This document shows positions 44,880 to 53,482 of a DNA stretch of 64,000 nt, in pieces. The notes beneath the pieces were generated by a model. It was not told the origin of the DNA and searched no databases. It was given only the letters and a program-made list of their open reading frames with translations. Within the stretch, counting starts at the first letter, position 1, and the number at the start of each line of letters is the position of its first letter. This DNA is from Blastococcus sp. TBT05-19 (GTDB lineage: Bacteria > Actinomycetota > Actinomycetes > Mycobacteriales > Geodermatophilaceae), in contig NZ_QOHI01000001.1 in assembly GCF_003319095.1 (NCBI RefSeq), positions 124,001-188,000 of the forward strand, read 5' to 3'. The position numbers and the translations under genes are program-made.

Positions 44880-46007
44880 TCAGCGCGGGACGTCGGGAAG
44901 CGCGTCGTCCTCGAACTCCGCGGCGTTCTCGGCCAGTGAGTCGTTCTGCAGGTAGCCCCACATGCGCTCGCACGCGCTGTCGTCCAGGTAGACGACGCTG
45001 GCAGCCCCCTCGCGGCCGGTGCCGAGCACCGGGGCCGTGAAGTAGTCGATGTCGTCCGGGGTGACGTTGCGCAGGGAGTAGGCCAGGGACAGCAGGTCCC
45101 CGTTGCCCAGGGCGTCGTCGATGCGCACCGCACTGGTCACGGCGAGCAGTGCCGCGTCAAGCCGCTGAGGGTCGGTGAACGTCTCCGCGCTGAAGAGCTT
45201 CTCGAACATCGCGCGGAGGTACTGCTGCTGGCGCTTGACCCGGTCGAAGTCCCCGCCCGGCAGGTTCTTGCGCTGCTGGAGGTACTGCCGCACCTGGGCG
45301 CCGTCGAGGTGGTTGACGCCTTCCTCGAAGGTGTACCCCTGGTGGGTCGTGGTCTCGGCGACCCGCACGTCGACGCCGCCGAGGTCATCGGTCACCTGGA
45401 TGAGCCCGTCGAAGTCGATCGCCACGTAGTGGTCGATCCGCACCTGCGTCAGCTGCTCGACCGTCTGGATGAGCAGCGTCGGACCGCCTAACGCATAGCT
45501 GGCGTTGATCTTGTTCACGCCGTACCCGGGGATGTCGACCCACGAGTCGCGCGGGATCGAGATCAGCTGGGCGTGCTGACGGTCCGCGGTGAACCGCGCG
45601 AGCATGATGGCGTCGGAGCGGCCGTCGGGATCCTCACCCTCGGCCACGTCGGCGCGGGTGTCGGAGCCGACCAGCAGGAAGGTGACCGGGTCATCGCCCG
45701 CCTCCTGCACCGGCGTCGCGGGAGCGGGCCGGCTGTCGGCGTCCAGGTCGGCGAAGACGTCCGGGACGCGGTCGATGTTGCCCGCCCACCGGTCGGTCAG
45801 GTACCAGAGCCCGCCGCCGACGAGGAGCGCGAGGACGAGCCCGAGGACGCCCAGGCTGATCAGCACCCGGCGCAGGGCCCGGCGTCGTCCTGACGTGCGC
45901 GGGGTGTCGGCGCCGTCGGGAGCCTTCCCCTCGGAGGTCTCGTCCTCCGGGGCCGGCGCGGGCAGCAGCGCATCCCGCGCCTGCCCGCTTGTCACGTCGT
46001 CCCGCAT
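44880..46007 (-). CDS. LytR-CpsA-Psr (LCP) family glycopolymer transferase, copy 3
   Basis: A 375-residue LCP enzyme with a transmembrane helix (VLISLGVLGLVLALLVGGGLWYLT), then FLLVGSDTRADV, GRSDAIMLARFTADR, LISIPRDSWVDIPG, KINASYALGGP and YVAIDFDGLIQVTDDLGGVDV. ATG 46007 is chosen because GGGGG lies seven bases before it and the length then equals the two other copies exactly; the frame is open to 46262 but that region overlaps the promoter of the divergent UDP-glucose dehydrogenase gene. The divergent pairing LCP/UDP-glucose dehydrogenase repeats that at 35792-38839. Confidence 0.92.
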   Translation of the reverse strand: MRDDVTSGQARDALLPAPAPEDETSEGKAPDGADTPRTSGRRRALRRVLISLGVLGLVLALLVGGGLWYLTDRWAGNIDRVPDVFADLDADSRPAPATPVQEAGDDPVTFLLVGSDTRADVAEGEDPDGRSDAIMLARFTADRQHAQLISIPRDSWVDIPGYGVNKINASYALGGPTLLIQTVEQLTQVRIDHYVAIDFDGLIQVTDDLGGVDVRVAETTTHQGYTFEEGVNHLDGAQVRQYLQQRKNLPGGDFDRVKRQQQYLRAMFEKLFSAETFTDPQRLDAALLAVTSAVRIDDALGNGDLLSLAYSLRNVTPDDIDYFTAPVLGTGREGAASVVYLDDSACERMWGYLQNDSLAENAAEFEDDALPDVPR

Positions 46008-46245
46008 GCCGAGCCCCCGGATGGCCGATGAAGCGTCGAATGTACGGCCGGGCCTCGGCGGGGAGATCCTGAGTGTCCCCCGGTGGAGTGAGGACCCGGC
46101 ACCCGGGGCGAGCGGATGCCCCGTCCGGGCGGACTTCCCGCAGCGGCTTGGCCCTTCCTGCTGCCCGCGTTCTAGGGTCGAACTCCACCGGTGCGAGCCG
46201 GGCGTCGGCCCCGGAAGCCATCTCGCCGGAAAACTTGGAGTGCGC

Positions 46246-47565
46246 GTGAAGATCTCGGTCATCGGCTGCGGCTATCTCGGTGCCGTGCATGCGGCGTCGA
46301 TGGCGGAGCTGGGTCATGACGTCGTGGGCATCGATGTCGATCAGCCGAAGATCGACCTGCTGTCGCAGGCCAAGGCGCCCTTCTACGAGCCCGGCTTCGA
46401 GGAGCTGCTGGCGCGGACGCTGGCGACGGGGCGGCTGCGGTTCTCGACCGACTTCGCTGACGCGGCCGGTGCTGCGGTGCACTTCGTGTGCGTGGGGACC
46501 CCGCAGAAGCGGGGTGAGTACGCCGCCGACATGCGTTACGTGCAGGGCGCGGTCGAGTCGCTGCTGGACGTCCTCTCGGCCGGTGAGCTCGTGGTCGGCA
46601 AGTCCACGGTGCCGGTCGGCACCGCGGCTGGCCTCGCGGAGCTGGTGGAGAGCAAGGTGCCGGGTGCGCTGCTGGCGTGGAACCCCGAGTTCCTGCGCGA
46701 GGGGTTCGCGGTGCAGGACACGCTGCACCCCGACCGCCTGGTGTACGGGCTCCCGGCCGGCGCCGACGGCGACACGGCCCGTCGCCTGCTGGACGAGGTG
46801 TACGCGACGATCGTCGAGCGCGGCACGCCGAAGGTGGAGAGTGACTACGCGACCGCTGAGATGGTGAAGACGGCGGCCAACTCGTTCCTGGCCACGAAGA
46901 TCTCGTTCATCAACGCGATGGCGGAGCTGTGCGAGGCCACTGGCGCGGACGTGAAGCTGCTGGCCGACGCGATCGGTTACGACGACCGGATCGGGCGCAA
47001 GTTCCTCAACGCCGGGCTCGGCTTCGGTGGCGGCTGCCTGCCCAAGGACATCCGGGCGTTCATGGCCCGCGCCGGCGAGCTGGGTGCCGATCAGGCGCTG
47101 ACGTTCCTGCGCGAGGTCGACAACATCAACATGCGCCGGCGGATCCGCATGGTCGAGCTGGCCCGCGAGGTCTGCGACGGTTCGCTGCTCGGCAAGCGGG
47201 TCGCTGTCCTGGGGGCGGCGTTCAAGCCCGACAGCGACGACATCCGCGACTCCCCGGCGCTGAACGTCGCCGCCCAGTTGCAGCTGCAGGGCGCGGTCGT
47301 GCGTGTCACCGACCCGGCGGCGGTGGAGAACAGCCGCCGGCTGTGGCCGCAGCTGGACTACGCCGACACGGCGGAGGAGGCGGCCGAGCGCGCCGACGCC
47401 GTGCTCGTCCTGACGGAGTGGAAGCAGTACCGGGAGCTCGACCCGGTGGCGTTCGGCAAGGTCGTCAAGCAGAAGCGGGTGCTCGACGGGCGCAACGCTC
47501 TGGACCGCGAGGCCTGGACCGCCGCAGGGTGGGCCTACCGCGCACTCGGCCGCCGCGCCGGCTGA
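46246..47565 (+). CDS. UDP-glucose 6-dehydrogenase, copy 2
   Basis: A 439-residue paralogue of the enzyme at 37520. The motifs are the same: VKISVIGCGYLG, VGKSTVPVGTA, NPEFLREGFAVQD, catalytic Cys in GFGGGCLPKD, and VAVLGAAFKPDSDDIRDSPAL. Protein differences are few and lie mostly in the first 180 residues; long runs in the second half are identical even at the DNA level. GTG 46246 is the start, with TTGGAG five bases upstream. Synonymous codons in the first half differ markedly (more G-ending here, more C-ending in copy 1), so the pair is old but parts have been homogenised. Confidence 0.93.
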   Translation: MKISVIGCGYLGAVHAASMAELGHDVVGIDVDQPKIDLLSQAKAPFYEPGFEELLARTLATGRLRFSTDFADAAGAAVHFVCVGTPQKRGEYAADMRYVQGAVESLLDVLSAGELVVGKSTVPVGTAAGLAELVESKVPGALLAWNPEFLREGFAVQDTLHPDRLVYGLPAGADGDTARRLLDEVYATIVERGTPKVESDYATAEMVKTAANSFLATKISFINAMAELCEATGADVKLLADAIGYDDRIGRKFLNAGLGFGGGCLPKDIRAFMARAGELGADQALTFLREVDNINMRRRIRMVELAREVCDGSLLGKRVAVLGAAFKPDSDDIRDSPALNVAAQLQLQGAVVRVTDPAAVENSRRLWPQLDYADTAEEAAERADAVLVLTEWKQYRELDPVAFGKVVKQKRVLDGRNALDREAWTAAGWAYRALGRRAG

Positions 47566-47671
47566 CCTCGCTGCTCGCGGGCGCCTGCGCCACACCGTGG
47601 CGGAGCACCTGCCCGATCAGCACGCCGGCGGGGAGCGCCACCGTCAACCACACGATCACCAATACCAGCAT
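47465..47671 (-). CDS. Small single-helix membrane protein antisense to the dehydrogenase 3' end
   Basis: A 68-residue frame from ATG 47671: a helix (MLVLVIVWLTVALPAGVLIGQVL) followed by RHGVAQAPASSE and a very basic tail. GAGGT about eight bases upstream is a good ribosome binding site. The last 101 bases lie antisense to the end of the dehydrogenase gene, so the basic tail may be a by-product of that overlap. The helix resembles the small membrane proteins near the other LCP genes, but the GRxIRxAD motif is only loosely kept. The gap 47672-47916 shows no further gene. Confidence 0.55.
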   Translation of the reverse strand: MLVLVIVWLTVALPAGVLIGQVLRHGVAQAPASSEVSRRGGRVRGRPTLRRSRPRGPERCARRAPASA

Positions 47672-47916
47672 CCGCGTGACCTCTACCTCTTTCGGTTAGA
47701 CATGCCGGAGGAACAAGTGCTCACTGTGAGTCTCTGAACAGGTGCACAGGTGGAGCACTCGCCGGACGCGCGTCCGGCGGTAACGCTCGTGGCCACCGCG
47801 TCGCAGCAGTTGCGAGGCCTTGTCGACCAAGCCAAGGTTCGACGACCTCGATCAAACCGTGATTACCTACGGTCACATGGCGGGCAACTGGCCCGTGAGC
47901 AACGCGGAGGTTAAGA

Positions 47917-48891
47917 GTGAGGTCCGTCGTCACGGGGGCAGCCGGCTTTGTCGGATCCCACCTGTCCGAGCACCTGCTGGCCCGGGGCGACGAGGTGGTA
48001 GGCATCGACTGCTTCACCGACTACTACGACACGGCGATCAAGGAGCGCAACCTCGCTCCCGCCCTCGCGGACGAGCGGTTCACCCTCGTGCGCGGCGACC
48101 TGCTGACCGAGCCGCTGATCGAGCTCTTCGATGGGGCCGACGTCGTCTACCACCTCGCCGGGCAGCCCGGCGTCCGCCCGTCCTGGGGCTCGGACTTCAG
48201 CACGTACGTGTCGCACAACGTGCTGGCCACCCAGGCGGTCCTGGAGGCGGCGCGCACGGTGGAGCTCAAGAAGCTGGTCTACGCCTCGAGCTCCAGCGTG
48301 TACGGCGACGCCGAGTCGTACCCGACGTCGGAGCGGGTGCGCCCGCAGCCGATCTCGCCCTACGGCGTCACCAAGCTCGCCGCCGAGCACCTCTGCGAGC
48401 TGTACCGCACGGCCTTCGGCGTGCCGACCGCCTCCCTCCGCTTCTTCACCGTCTACGGCCCCCGGCAGCGCCCCGACATGGCGTTCAGCCGGCTGGTGGC
48501 CGCCGGCCTCGAAGGCTCGGTCTTCGAGCTCTACGGCACCGGTGAGCAGACCCGCGACTTCACCTACGTCGGCGACATCGTGCGGGCGCTGCACGATGCG
48601 GCGACCTCGGACTTCGTGGGCGTCGCCAACATCGGCGGCGGCAGCCGGACCTCGATGAACGAGGTCGTCGAGATCGTCTCCGACCTCGCCGGTGAACCGG
48701 ATGTCCGCCGGCTCGCGAAGGTCCGAGGTGACGTGAAGGACACAGCCGCCGACACGCAGGTCGCCCGGGACGGGTTCGGCTACGCGCCGCAGGTCTCGCT
48801 GCGGGACGGGTTGGCGCTGATGGTCGAGGCGGCACGGAGCACCGGCGGCGGGGGTGCCGCGACGGCGAGCGGAACGGGGAGCGCGACATGA
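47917..48891 (+). CDS. NAD-dependent nucleotide-sugar epimerase, probably UDP-glucuronate 4-epimerase-like
   Basis: A 324-residue extended short-chain dehydrogenase. RSVVTGAAGFVGSHLSEHLL is the NAD motif, VGIDCFTDYYDTAIKERNL is typical of UDP-glucuronate 4-epimerases, as is HLAGQPGVRPSWG. SSSSVYGDAESYPTSE and SPYGVTKLAAEHL supply catalytic Ser and Tyr/Lys, and FFTVYGPRQRPDMAFSRL follows. It lies downstream of the second UDP-glucose dehydrogenase, whose product would be its substrate. It starts at GTG 47917, preceded by GGAGG. UDP-xylose synthase or plain UDP-glucose 4-epimerase remain possible. Confidence 0.85.
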   Translation: MRSVVTGAAGFVGSHLSEHLLARGDEVVGIDCFTDYYDTAIKERNLAPALADERFTLVRGDLLTEPLIELFDGADVVYHLAGQPGVRPSWGSDFSTYVSHNVLATQAVLEAARTVELKKLVYASSSSVYGDAESYPTSERVRPQPISPYGVTKLAAEHLCELYRTAFGVPTASLRFFTVYGPRQRPDMAFSRLVAAGLEGSVFELYGTGEQTRDFTYVGDIVRALHDAATSDFVGVANIGGGSRTSMNEVVEIVSDLAGEPDVRRLAKVRGDVKDTAADTQVARDGFGYAPQVSLRDGLALMVEAARSTGGGGAATASGTGSAT

Positions 48892-48955
48892 GTGACCGAC
48901 GGGGTGCGGGGGCGCCGCGGACGGACCACCAGGGTCCGCGTGACGGCGGACCCCG

Positions 48956-50470
48956 ATGACGGCCGACCTGGGCAGCAGCCGCCCCGGTGCCCGGAGCGAG
49001 CTCGACGTCGTGCCCACCGTGTTCTCGGAGAACTTCGCCGTCGACGCCCGGGTGGAGGCCCAGCCCTCGCCCGTGCCGGCCGTCGGTGCGACGGAGCTGC
49101 CCCCCGCCACCGAGGAGCGCGCCCGGCGCCGGGTCGAGCGGCTCCGGCGGGCCTTCTGGGTGCCGGCGATGCTGCTGCTCGCCGTGGACGTCGCCGCTTT
49201 CGCCGCGGCGACCCTGCTGACCGGCACGGCCCAGCCCAAGGGGCTCGTCCTGCTGCTGCTCGTGGTGGCGCTCTACCAGCACGCCGGGCTCTACCGGTCC
49301 CGCCTCACCTTCTCGATCCTGAACGACATGCCGACCCTCGTCGGGCGGGGCATCGCCGCGGGCGCCGTCGTGATGGTGCTCGGCGGCCTGGAGGACGGCC
49401 GGGCGGGAACTGCCCGGCTGGGCACCGCGGTGATCTTCGTGGTGCTCTCCGTGCTGGGCCGGGCCCTGGTCTACCACGGGATCCGGGTGGCCCGTCATCG
49501 TCACCACCTCCAGCAGCGCACCCTGCTGCTGGGGGCGGGCCAGGTCGCCGGCACCCTCGCCGAGAACCTGCTCGAGCACCCCGAGTACGGCCTGCACCCC
49601 GCGGGCTTCGTCGAGGACGACCCGCTGCTGGGCGAGGGCGAGCGCCCGGTGCCGGTGCTGGGCAGGTACGAGGACCTCACCCGCGTCCTCGTCGACCACC
49701 AGATCGACATGGTCATCGTCACCTACGGTTCCGTGCGCGATCCCTCCATGGTGAGCCTGCTGCGCGCCTGCGACCGGCTCGACTGCGAGATCTACTTCGT
49801 GCCCCGGCTCTACGAGCTGCACGTCGCGACGAAGGACACCGAGGTCCTGTGGGGTGTTCCGCTGATCCGCCTGCGCCGGGCACCCTTCCGCACGCGGGCG
49901 TGGACGGGCAAGCGGATCTTCGACGCCGCTGTCTCGGGTCTCGCTCTGCTGCTCGTCTCCCCGGCCATGCTCGTCTGCGCGGCCATGGCCAGGTACGAGA
50001 CCGGCACGGCGATCTTCCGCCAGCAGCGCATCGGCCTGGACGGGCGTCCCTTCGAGATCCTCAAGTTCTGCTCGCTCCGCCCCGCTGCGGCCACCGAGTC
50101 GACCACGAAGTGGAACATCGCCGAGGACGGCCGGGTCGGCCCCTTCGGCAGGTTCCTCCGGCGCTCCTCGCTGGACGAGCTGCCCCAGCTGTGGAACGTG
50201 CTGCGCGGCGACATGAGCCTGGTCGGCCCCCGACCTGAGCGGCCGTTCTTCGTGGACGAGTTCGCCCGCCGCTACCCCTGGTACACCGCCCGGCACCGGG
50301 TGCCTGCCGGTCTGACCGGCTGGGCCCAGGTCCACGGCCTGCGCGGCGACACCTCGATCGCCGACCGCGCCAAGTTCGACAACTTCTACATCGAGAACTG
50401 GTCGATGTGGGGTGACATCAAGATCTTGCTGCGTACCGTGGGCAAGGTGCTGGGCGCAGCGGGTCGGTGA
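48956..50470 (+). CDS. Polyprenyl glycosylphosphotransferase (WbaP/CpsE type), second copy
   Basis: A 504-residue initiating sugar-phosphate transferase. A polar N-terminal tail of about 60 residues is followed by four membrane helices, a Rossmann-like domain (TLLLGAGQVAGTLAENLL) and the catalytic domain after a re-entrant helix (AAVSGLALLLVSPAMLVCAAMA). It shows GTAIFRQQRIGLDGRPFEILKFCSLR, RRSSLDELPQLWNVLRGDMSLVGPRPERP, and RVPAGLTGWAQVHGLRGDTS. A Cys replaces the usual Arg in LKFCSLR (KFRSM in copy 1). It begins the run 48956-54989 that ends with the flippase. The start ATG 48956 has a weak ribosome binding site. Confidence 0.88.
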   Translation: MTADLGSSRPGARSELDVVPTVFSENFAVDARVEAQPSPVPAVGATELPPATEERARRRVERLRRAFWVPAMLLLAVDVAAFAAATLLTGTAQPKGLVLLLLVVALYQHAGLYRSRLTFSILNDMPTLVGRGIAAGAVVMVLGGLEDGRAGTARLGTAVIFVVLSVLGRALVYHGIRVARHRHHLQQRTLLLGAGQVAGTLAENLLEHPEYGLHPAGFVEDDPLLGEGERPVPVLGRYEDLTRVLVDHQIDMVIVTYGSVRDPSMVSLLRACDRLDCEIYFVPRLYELHVATKDTEVLWGVPLIRLRRAPFRTRAWTGKRIFDAAVSGLALLLVSPAMLVCAAMARYETGTAIFRQQRIGLDGRPFEILKFCSLRPAAATESTTKWNIAEDGRVGPFGRFLRRSSLDELPQLWNVLRGDMSLVGPRPERPFFVDEFARRYPWYTARHRVPAGLTGWAQVHGLRGDTSIADRAKFDNFYIENWSMWGDIKILLRTVGKVLGAAGR

Positions 50471-50653
50471 CGCCCGTTGTGAGGACGTGATGCCGGTGCT
50501 GGTTCCCAGCACCGGCGGGGTCGTGTCCAATCGAGGAACACGGCGCGTGCCCCGCACAGGCTCGGAGACACACGGGCGACACCCCAGGACGGGGCGGAAC
50601 TTCGACATCCGTGCTGCACCAGCAGCATGGCCTGACGTGACAGGACGACATCG

Positions 50654-52042
50654 GTGGATCTGACCGAGGCAGCACAGCGCATCTTCAAGTACCACTGGGT
50701 CCTCATCCTCGTGACCACCCTCGTCGGACTGAGCATCCCGCTCCTGCTCGCGCAGGCGCAGGAGGACGAGTACCGGGCCAGCGCACGCATCGTCATGGGC
50801 TCCACCGACCCCCGCGACGGCGAGGAGGCCACCAGCCAGGCCGACGCGGCGCTGGGTGTGGCCACGAGCCCCGGCGTGGTCGGCGACGCGCTGACCGAGA
50901 CCGGCGTGCAGCGGGACGCCGACGAGGTCGCCGGGCGGGTGCGGGTCGAGCCCGTCGGCACCTCCGGAGTGCTCGAGCTGGCGGTCACCGACCCCGATCC
51001 CGCGGCGTCCGCATCCCTCGCCAACGCGCTGGCCGATGCCATCGTGGAGCGGCGCACCGAGGCCGTCCTCGGTGACACCGAGCGGCTCCTCGCAGCCACC
51101 GACGAGCAGATCACCGAGCTCACCGCGACGGTCACCGCGATCCAGGAGGAGGCGGCCGCGGCGGCCCGCCAGGAGAGCCTGGCGATCTCGCGGGGGCTGA
51201 CCCCCGACTCCACGCTCGACGCGATCGAGCTGCGCAACGACCAGGCGGTCGACCAGCTCAACCGCGCCCAGGACCAGCGCCAGCTGCTGGCGCAGACCCT
51301 GGCCGAGACGGTGCGGCCCGAGGTGATCGACCGGGCGCCGGAGCAGGGCAGCCTCGTCGACACCTCCCTCCCGGCCCGGCTCGCCGTGGGCGCTCTCCTA
51401 GGGCTCCTGCTCGGGATCGCCATCGCGGCGGCGCTGGAGGCGTGGCGTCCGACGCTGAACGGGCACACCCTGGCCCGTCACTTCGGGGTGCCGCTGCTCG
51501 GGCACCTGCCGCGCCTGCCCGGCCGCGGGGCCGGCATCGACGACCCCCGGCTCACCACCTACGTCTCGCTCGCGGCCGACAGGGCAGGGGTGCGGTCCTA
51601 CGAGCTCGTGCAGGTCGGCCCGGCGACCGACGTCTCGCCCCTGGCCGAGGCGCTCGCCCGCGGCGACGGCGACCACGACGTGCTCCCCGCCGAGGAAGGT
51701 GCGTCGAACGGGGCGCTGGTGCTCTCCACCAAGTCCCACGGCGGTGCCGGCGTCATCGTGGTGGCGCCGGAGAAGACCAGGTCCACGTGGCTCGAGGACC
51801 TCGAGCGGCACGTGCAGCTGACCCGGCAGCCGGTCATCGGCGTCGTCACCTACCGGAAGCGGGCAGCGGACCGATCCGGCACCGCGGGCCAGGACGTGCC
51901 CCGGACGGGGGCGAACGGCGGCGCGAAGGCGAACGGCGGCGCGAAGGGGCGCGGTAGCACGAAGGCGGACGGCGGCGGAACCGGACGTCCCGAGCCGGGC
52001 ACCAAGCCCGACGCGACGTCCTCCGCCGCCACCGGGTCCTAG
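50654..52042 (+). CDS. Wzz-like chain-length protein with P-loop-less kinase-like domain
   Basis: A 462-residue protein. Two transmembrane helices (WVLILVTTLVGLSIPLLLA near residue 17, and LAVGALLGLLLGIAIAAALEAW near 240) flank a coiled extracytoplasmic domain, the Wzz/CapA plan. Cytoplasmic residues about 265-410 resemble the tyrosine autokinase (CpsD/Wzc) fold (LARHFGVPLLGHLP, VIVVAPEKTRSTWLEDLERHV, PVIGVVTYRKR), but the Walker A loop is absent: that position reads VQVGPATDVSPLAEAL. Kinase activity is therefore unlikely. The tail holds short repeats of NGGAK and Gly/Lys. It starts at GTG 50654 and stops nine bases before the Wzy-like gene. Confidence 0.83.
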   Translation: MDLTEAAQRIFKYHWVLILVTTLVGLSIPLLLAQAQEDEYRASARIVMGSTDPRDGEEATSQADAALGVATSPGVVGDALTETGVQRDADEVAGRVRVEPVGTSGVLELAVTDPDPAASASLANALADAIVERRTEAVLGDTERLLAATDEQITELTATVTAIQEEAAAAARQESLAISRGLTPDSTLDAIELRNDQAVDQLNRAQDQRQLLAQTLAETVRPEVIDRAPEQGSLVDTSLPARLAVGALLGLLLGIAIAAALEAWRPTLNGHTLARHFGVPLLGHLPRLPGRGAGIDDPRLTTYVSLAADRAGVRSYELVQVGPATDVSPLAEALARGDGDHDVLPAEEGASNGALVLSTKSHGGAGVIVVAPEKTRSTWLEDLERHVQLTRQPVIGVVTYRKRAADRSGTAGQDVPRTGANGGAKANGGAKGRGSTKADGGGTGRPEPGTKPDATSSAATGS

Positions 52043-52051
52043 GACCGGGTC

Positions 52052-53482
52052 GTGGCTACGCACCGCGCCGCACGAGGGAAGCGGGGGGTGGATACCGCCG
52101 ACCAGTGGGAGGGCGGTCAGCCGCCCGGCGGTCGTCGGCCCCTGAGGTCGCCGGACACCGAGCCGGGAACCGGTGTGCTCGCCGTCCTGGGGCTGGCGAT
52201 CGCCTCGATGCCGCTGGTCGCCCCCAAGGCACCGGGCAACGCGGCACCGATCGATGCGCTCATGGCTCTCGCCCTGCTCGCGGTGTTCGCCTGGGCGCTG
52301 CGCAACCGGGTGCTCATCCGGGTCCCCTACGTCGTGCCGATGGCGGGTCTGGTGCTGACCGGCTTGACGGCCGCGCTGATGAGCCTGGCGCCGACCAAGG
52401 GCGCCATCGCGGTCGCGCAGGAGATCTTCCTGCTGCTCTGGTGCACCGCCATCGTCGCCGTCTGCCGGACGCCGCGGATCCTGTTCCAGCTCATGCGTGT
52501 GTGGGTGCTCAGCGCCACCGCGTGGGCCGCGCTGCTCGTGGCCGCGGTCACCGTGGGGTTCGAGCCCATCGTCGGGGCGACCGAGGGCGGCGGGGCGCGG
52601 GCCCGGCTCTTCTTCGACCACCCCAACATGGCCGGCAACTTCTTCATGGTCACGGTCTTCATCGCGGTGGCTGCGGGCTATCCGACCCGGCGCTCCGCGC
52701 GCGCCGGCGCCGTCGGCGTCCTCCTGCTGGCGCTGCTCATGACCGGGTCCAACGCCGCACTGCTGTCCCTGCTCGGCGGAGCCCTGGTCGCGCTGTTCCT
52801 GCACGTGCGCGCGCGGTCCGGCATGGTCGCGGCGACCGCGACAGCGCTCTGCCTGGCCGGCGGGCTGGCCGCCGGCTGGTTCGTCATCGGTCAGCCGCTG
52901 CTGGCAGCGGCCCAGCAGAGCGACAACCCGCTGCTGCGCTACTCGCTGGGCCGTGGTGAGGCCAGCGCCGAGGGGCGCGTGGACCTGTTCGCCTCGCAGT
53001 TCGAGCTCTACGAGCGCGGCAACCTGTTCGGCATCGGCCCGGCCGGCACCAAGGAGGCGCTCGGCGCATCGGCCGCCCAGACGGTCAAGGAGGCGCACAA
53101 CGACTACCTGGCCACGCTCGTGGAGCGCGGCCCCCTGGGCCTGCTGGCGCTGATGGCGCTGGTCGCGGTGATCGCCTACCGGTCCGGGGCCATCACCCGG
53201 CGTCCGTTGCCGCCCGGGCTGGCCGCCGCGGTGCCGGTCCCGGCGGCGTTGGTCGGGCTGTGCGCGACCTTCGCCCTCACGGCGGTGACGCACGAGATCC
53301 TGCACTACCGGTGGTTCTGGACGACCCTCGGTCTCCTCGCCGCCGTCCACCTCCTGAACAGCCGGGCGCCGGGCGCCTTCGCCGACGACGACGTGATCGA
53401 GACGCCGGGACCGTCCACCTCGGGCAGCGGGATCGGCGCCCTCGCACGACGTCCGGCGAGCGCTTTCTCCAGTGCCGGCTGA
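52052..53482 (+). CDS. O-antigen ligase/Wzy-like polymerase, second copy
   Basis: A 476-residue polytopic membrane protein with about eleven helices. The periplasmic-loop region SAEGRVDLFASQFELYERGNLFGIGPAGTKEAL, followed by KEAHNDYLATLVERGPLGLLALM, carries the Wzy_C hallmarks (R near the loop start, G-I-G-P-x-G, H-N-x-Y-L). It is preceded by a soluble N-terminal tail of about 40 residues. It would polymerise or ligate the repeat units flipped by the protein encoded next, whose gene overlaps this one by 11 bases. It starts at GTG 52052. Confidence 0.85.
   Translation: MATHRAARGKRGVDTADQWEGGQPPGGRRPLRSPDTEPGTGVLAVLGLAIASMPLVAPKAPGNAAPIDALMALALLAVFAWALRNRVLIRVPYVVPMAGLVLTGLTAALMSLAPTKGAIAVAQEIFLLLWCTAIVAVCRTPRILFQLMRVWVLSATAWAALLVAAVTVGFEPIVGATEGGGARARLFFDHPNMAGNFFMVTVFIAVAAGYPTRRSARAGAVGVLLLALLMTGSNAALLSLLGGALVALFLHVRARSGMVAATATALCLAGGLAAGWFVIGQPLLAAAQQSDNPLLRYSLGRGEASAEGRVDLFASQFELYERGNLFGIGPAGTKEALGASAAQTVKEAHNDYLATLVERGPLGLLALMALVAVIAYRSGAITRRPLPPGLAAAVPVPAALVGLCATFALTAVTHEILHYRWFWTTLGLLAAVHLLNSRAPGAFADDDVIETPGPSTSGSGIGALARRPASAFSSAG

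Noticed and set aside
51900-51970. Tandem GGCGGCGCGAAG-like repeats
   Set aside because: They encode the NGGAK tail of the Wzz-like protein and show no sign of a mobile or regulatory repeat.
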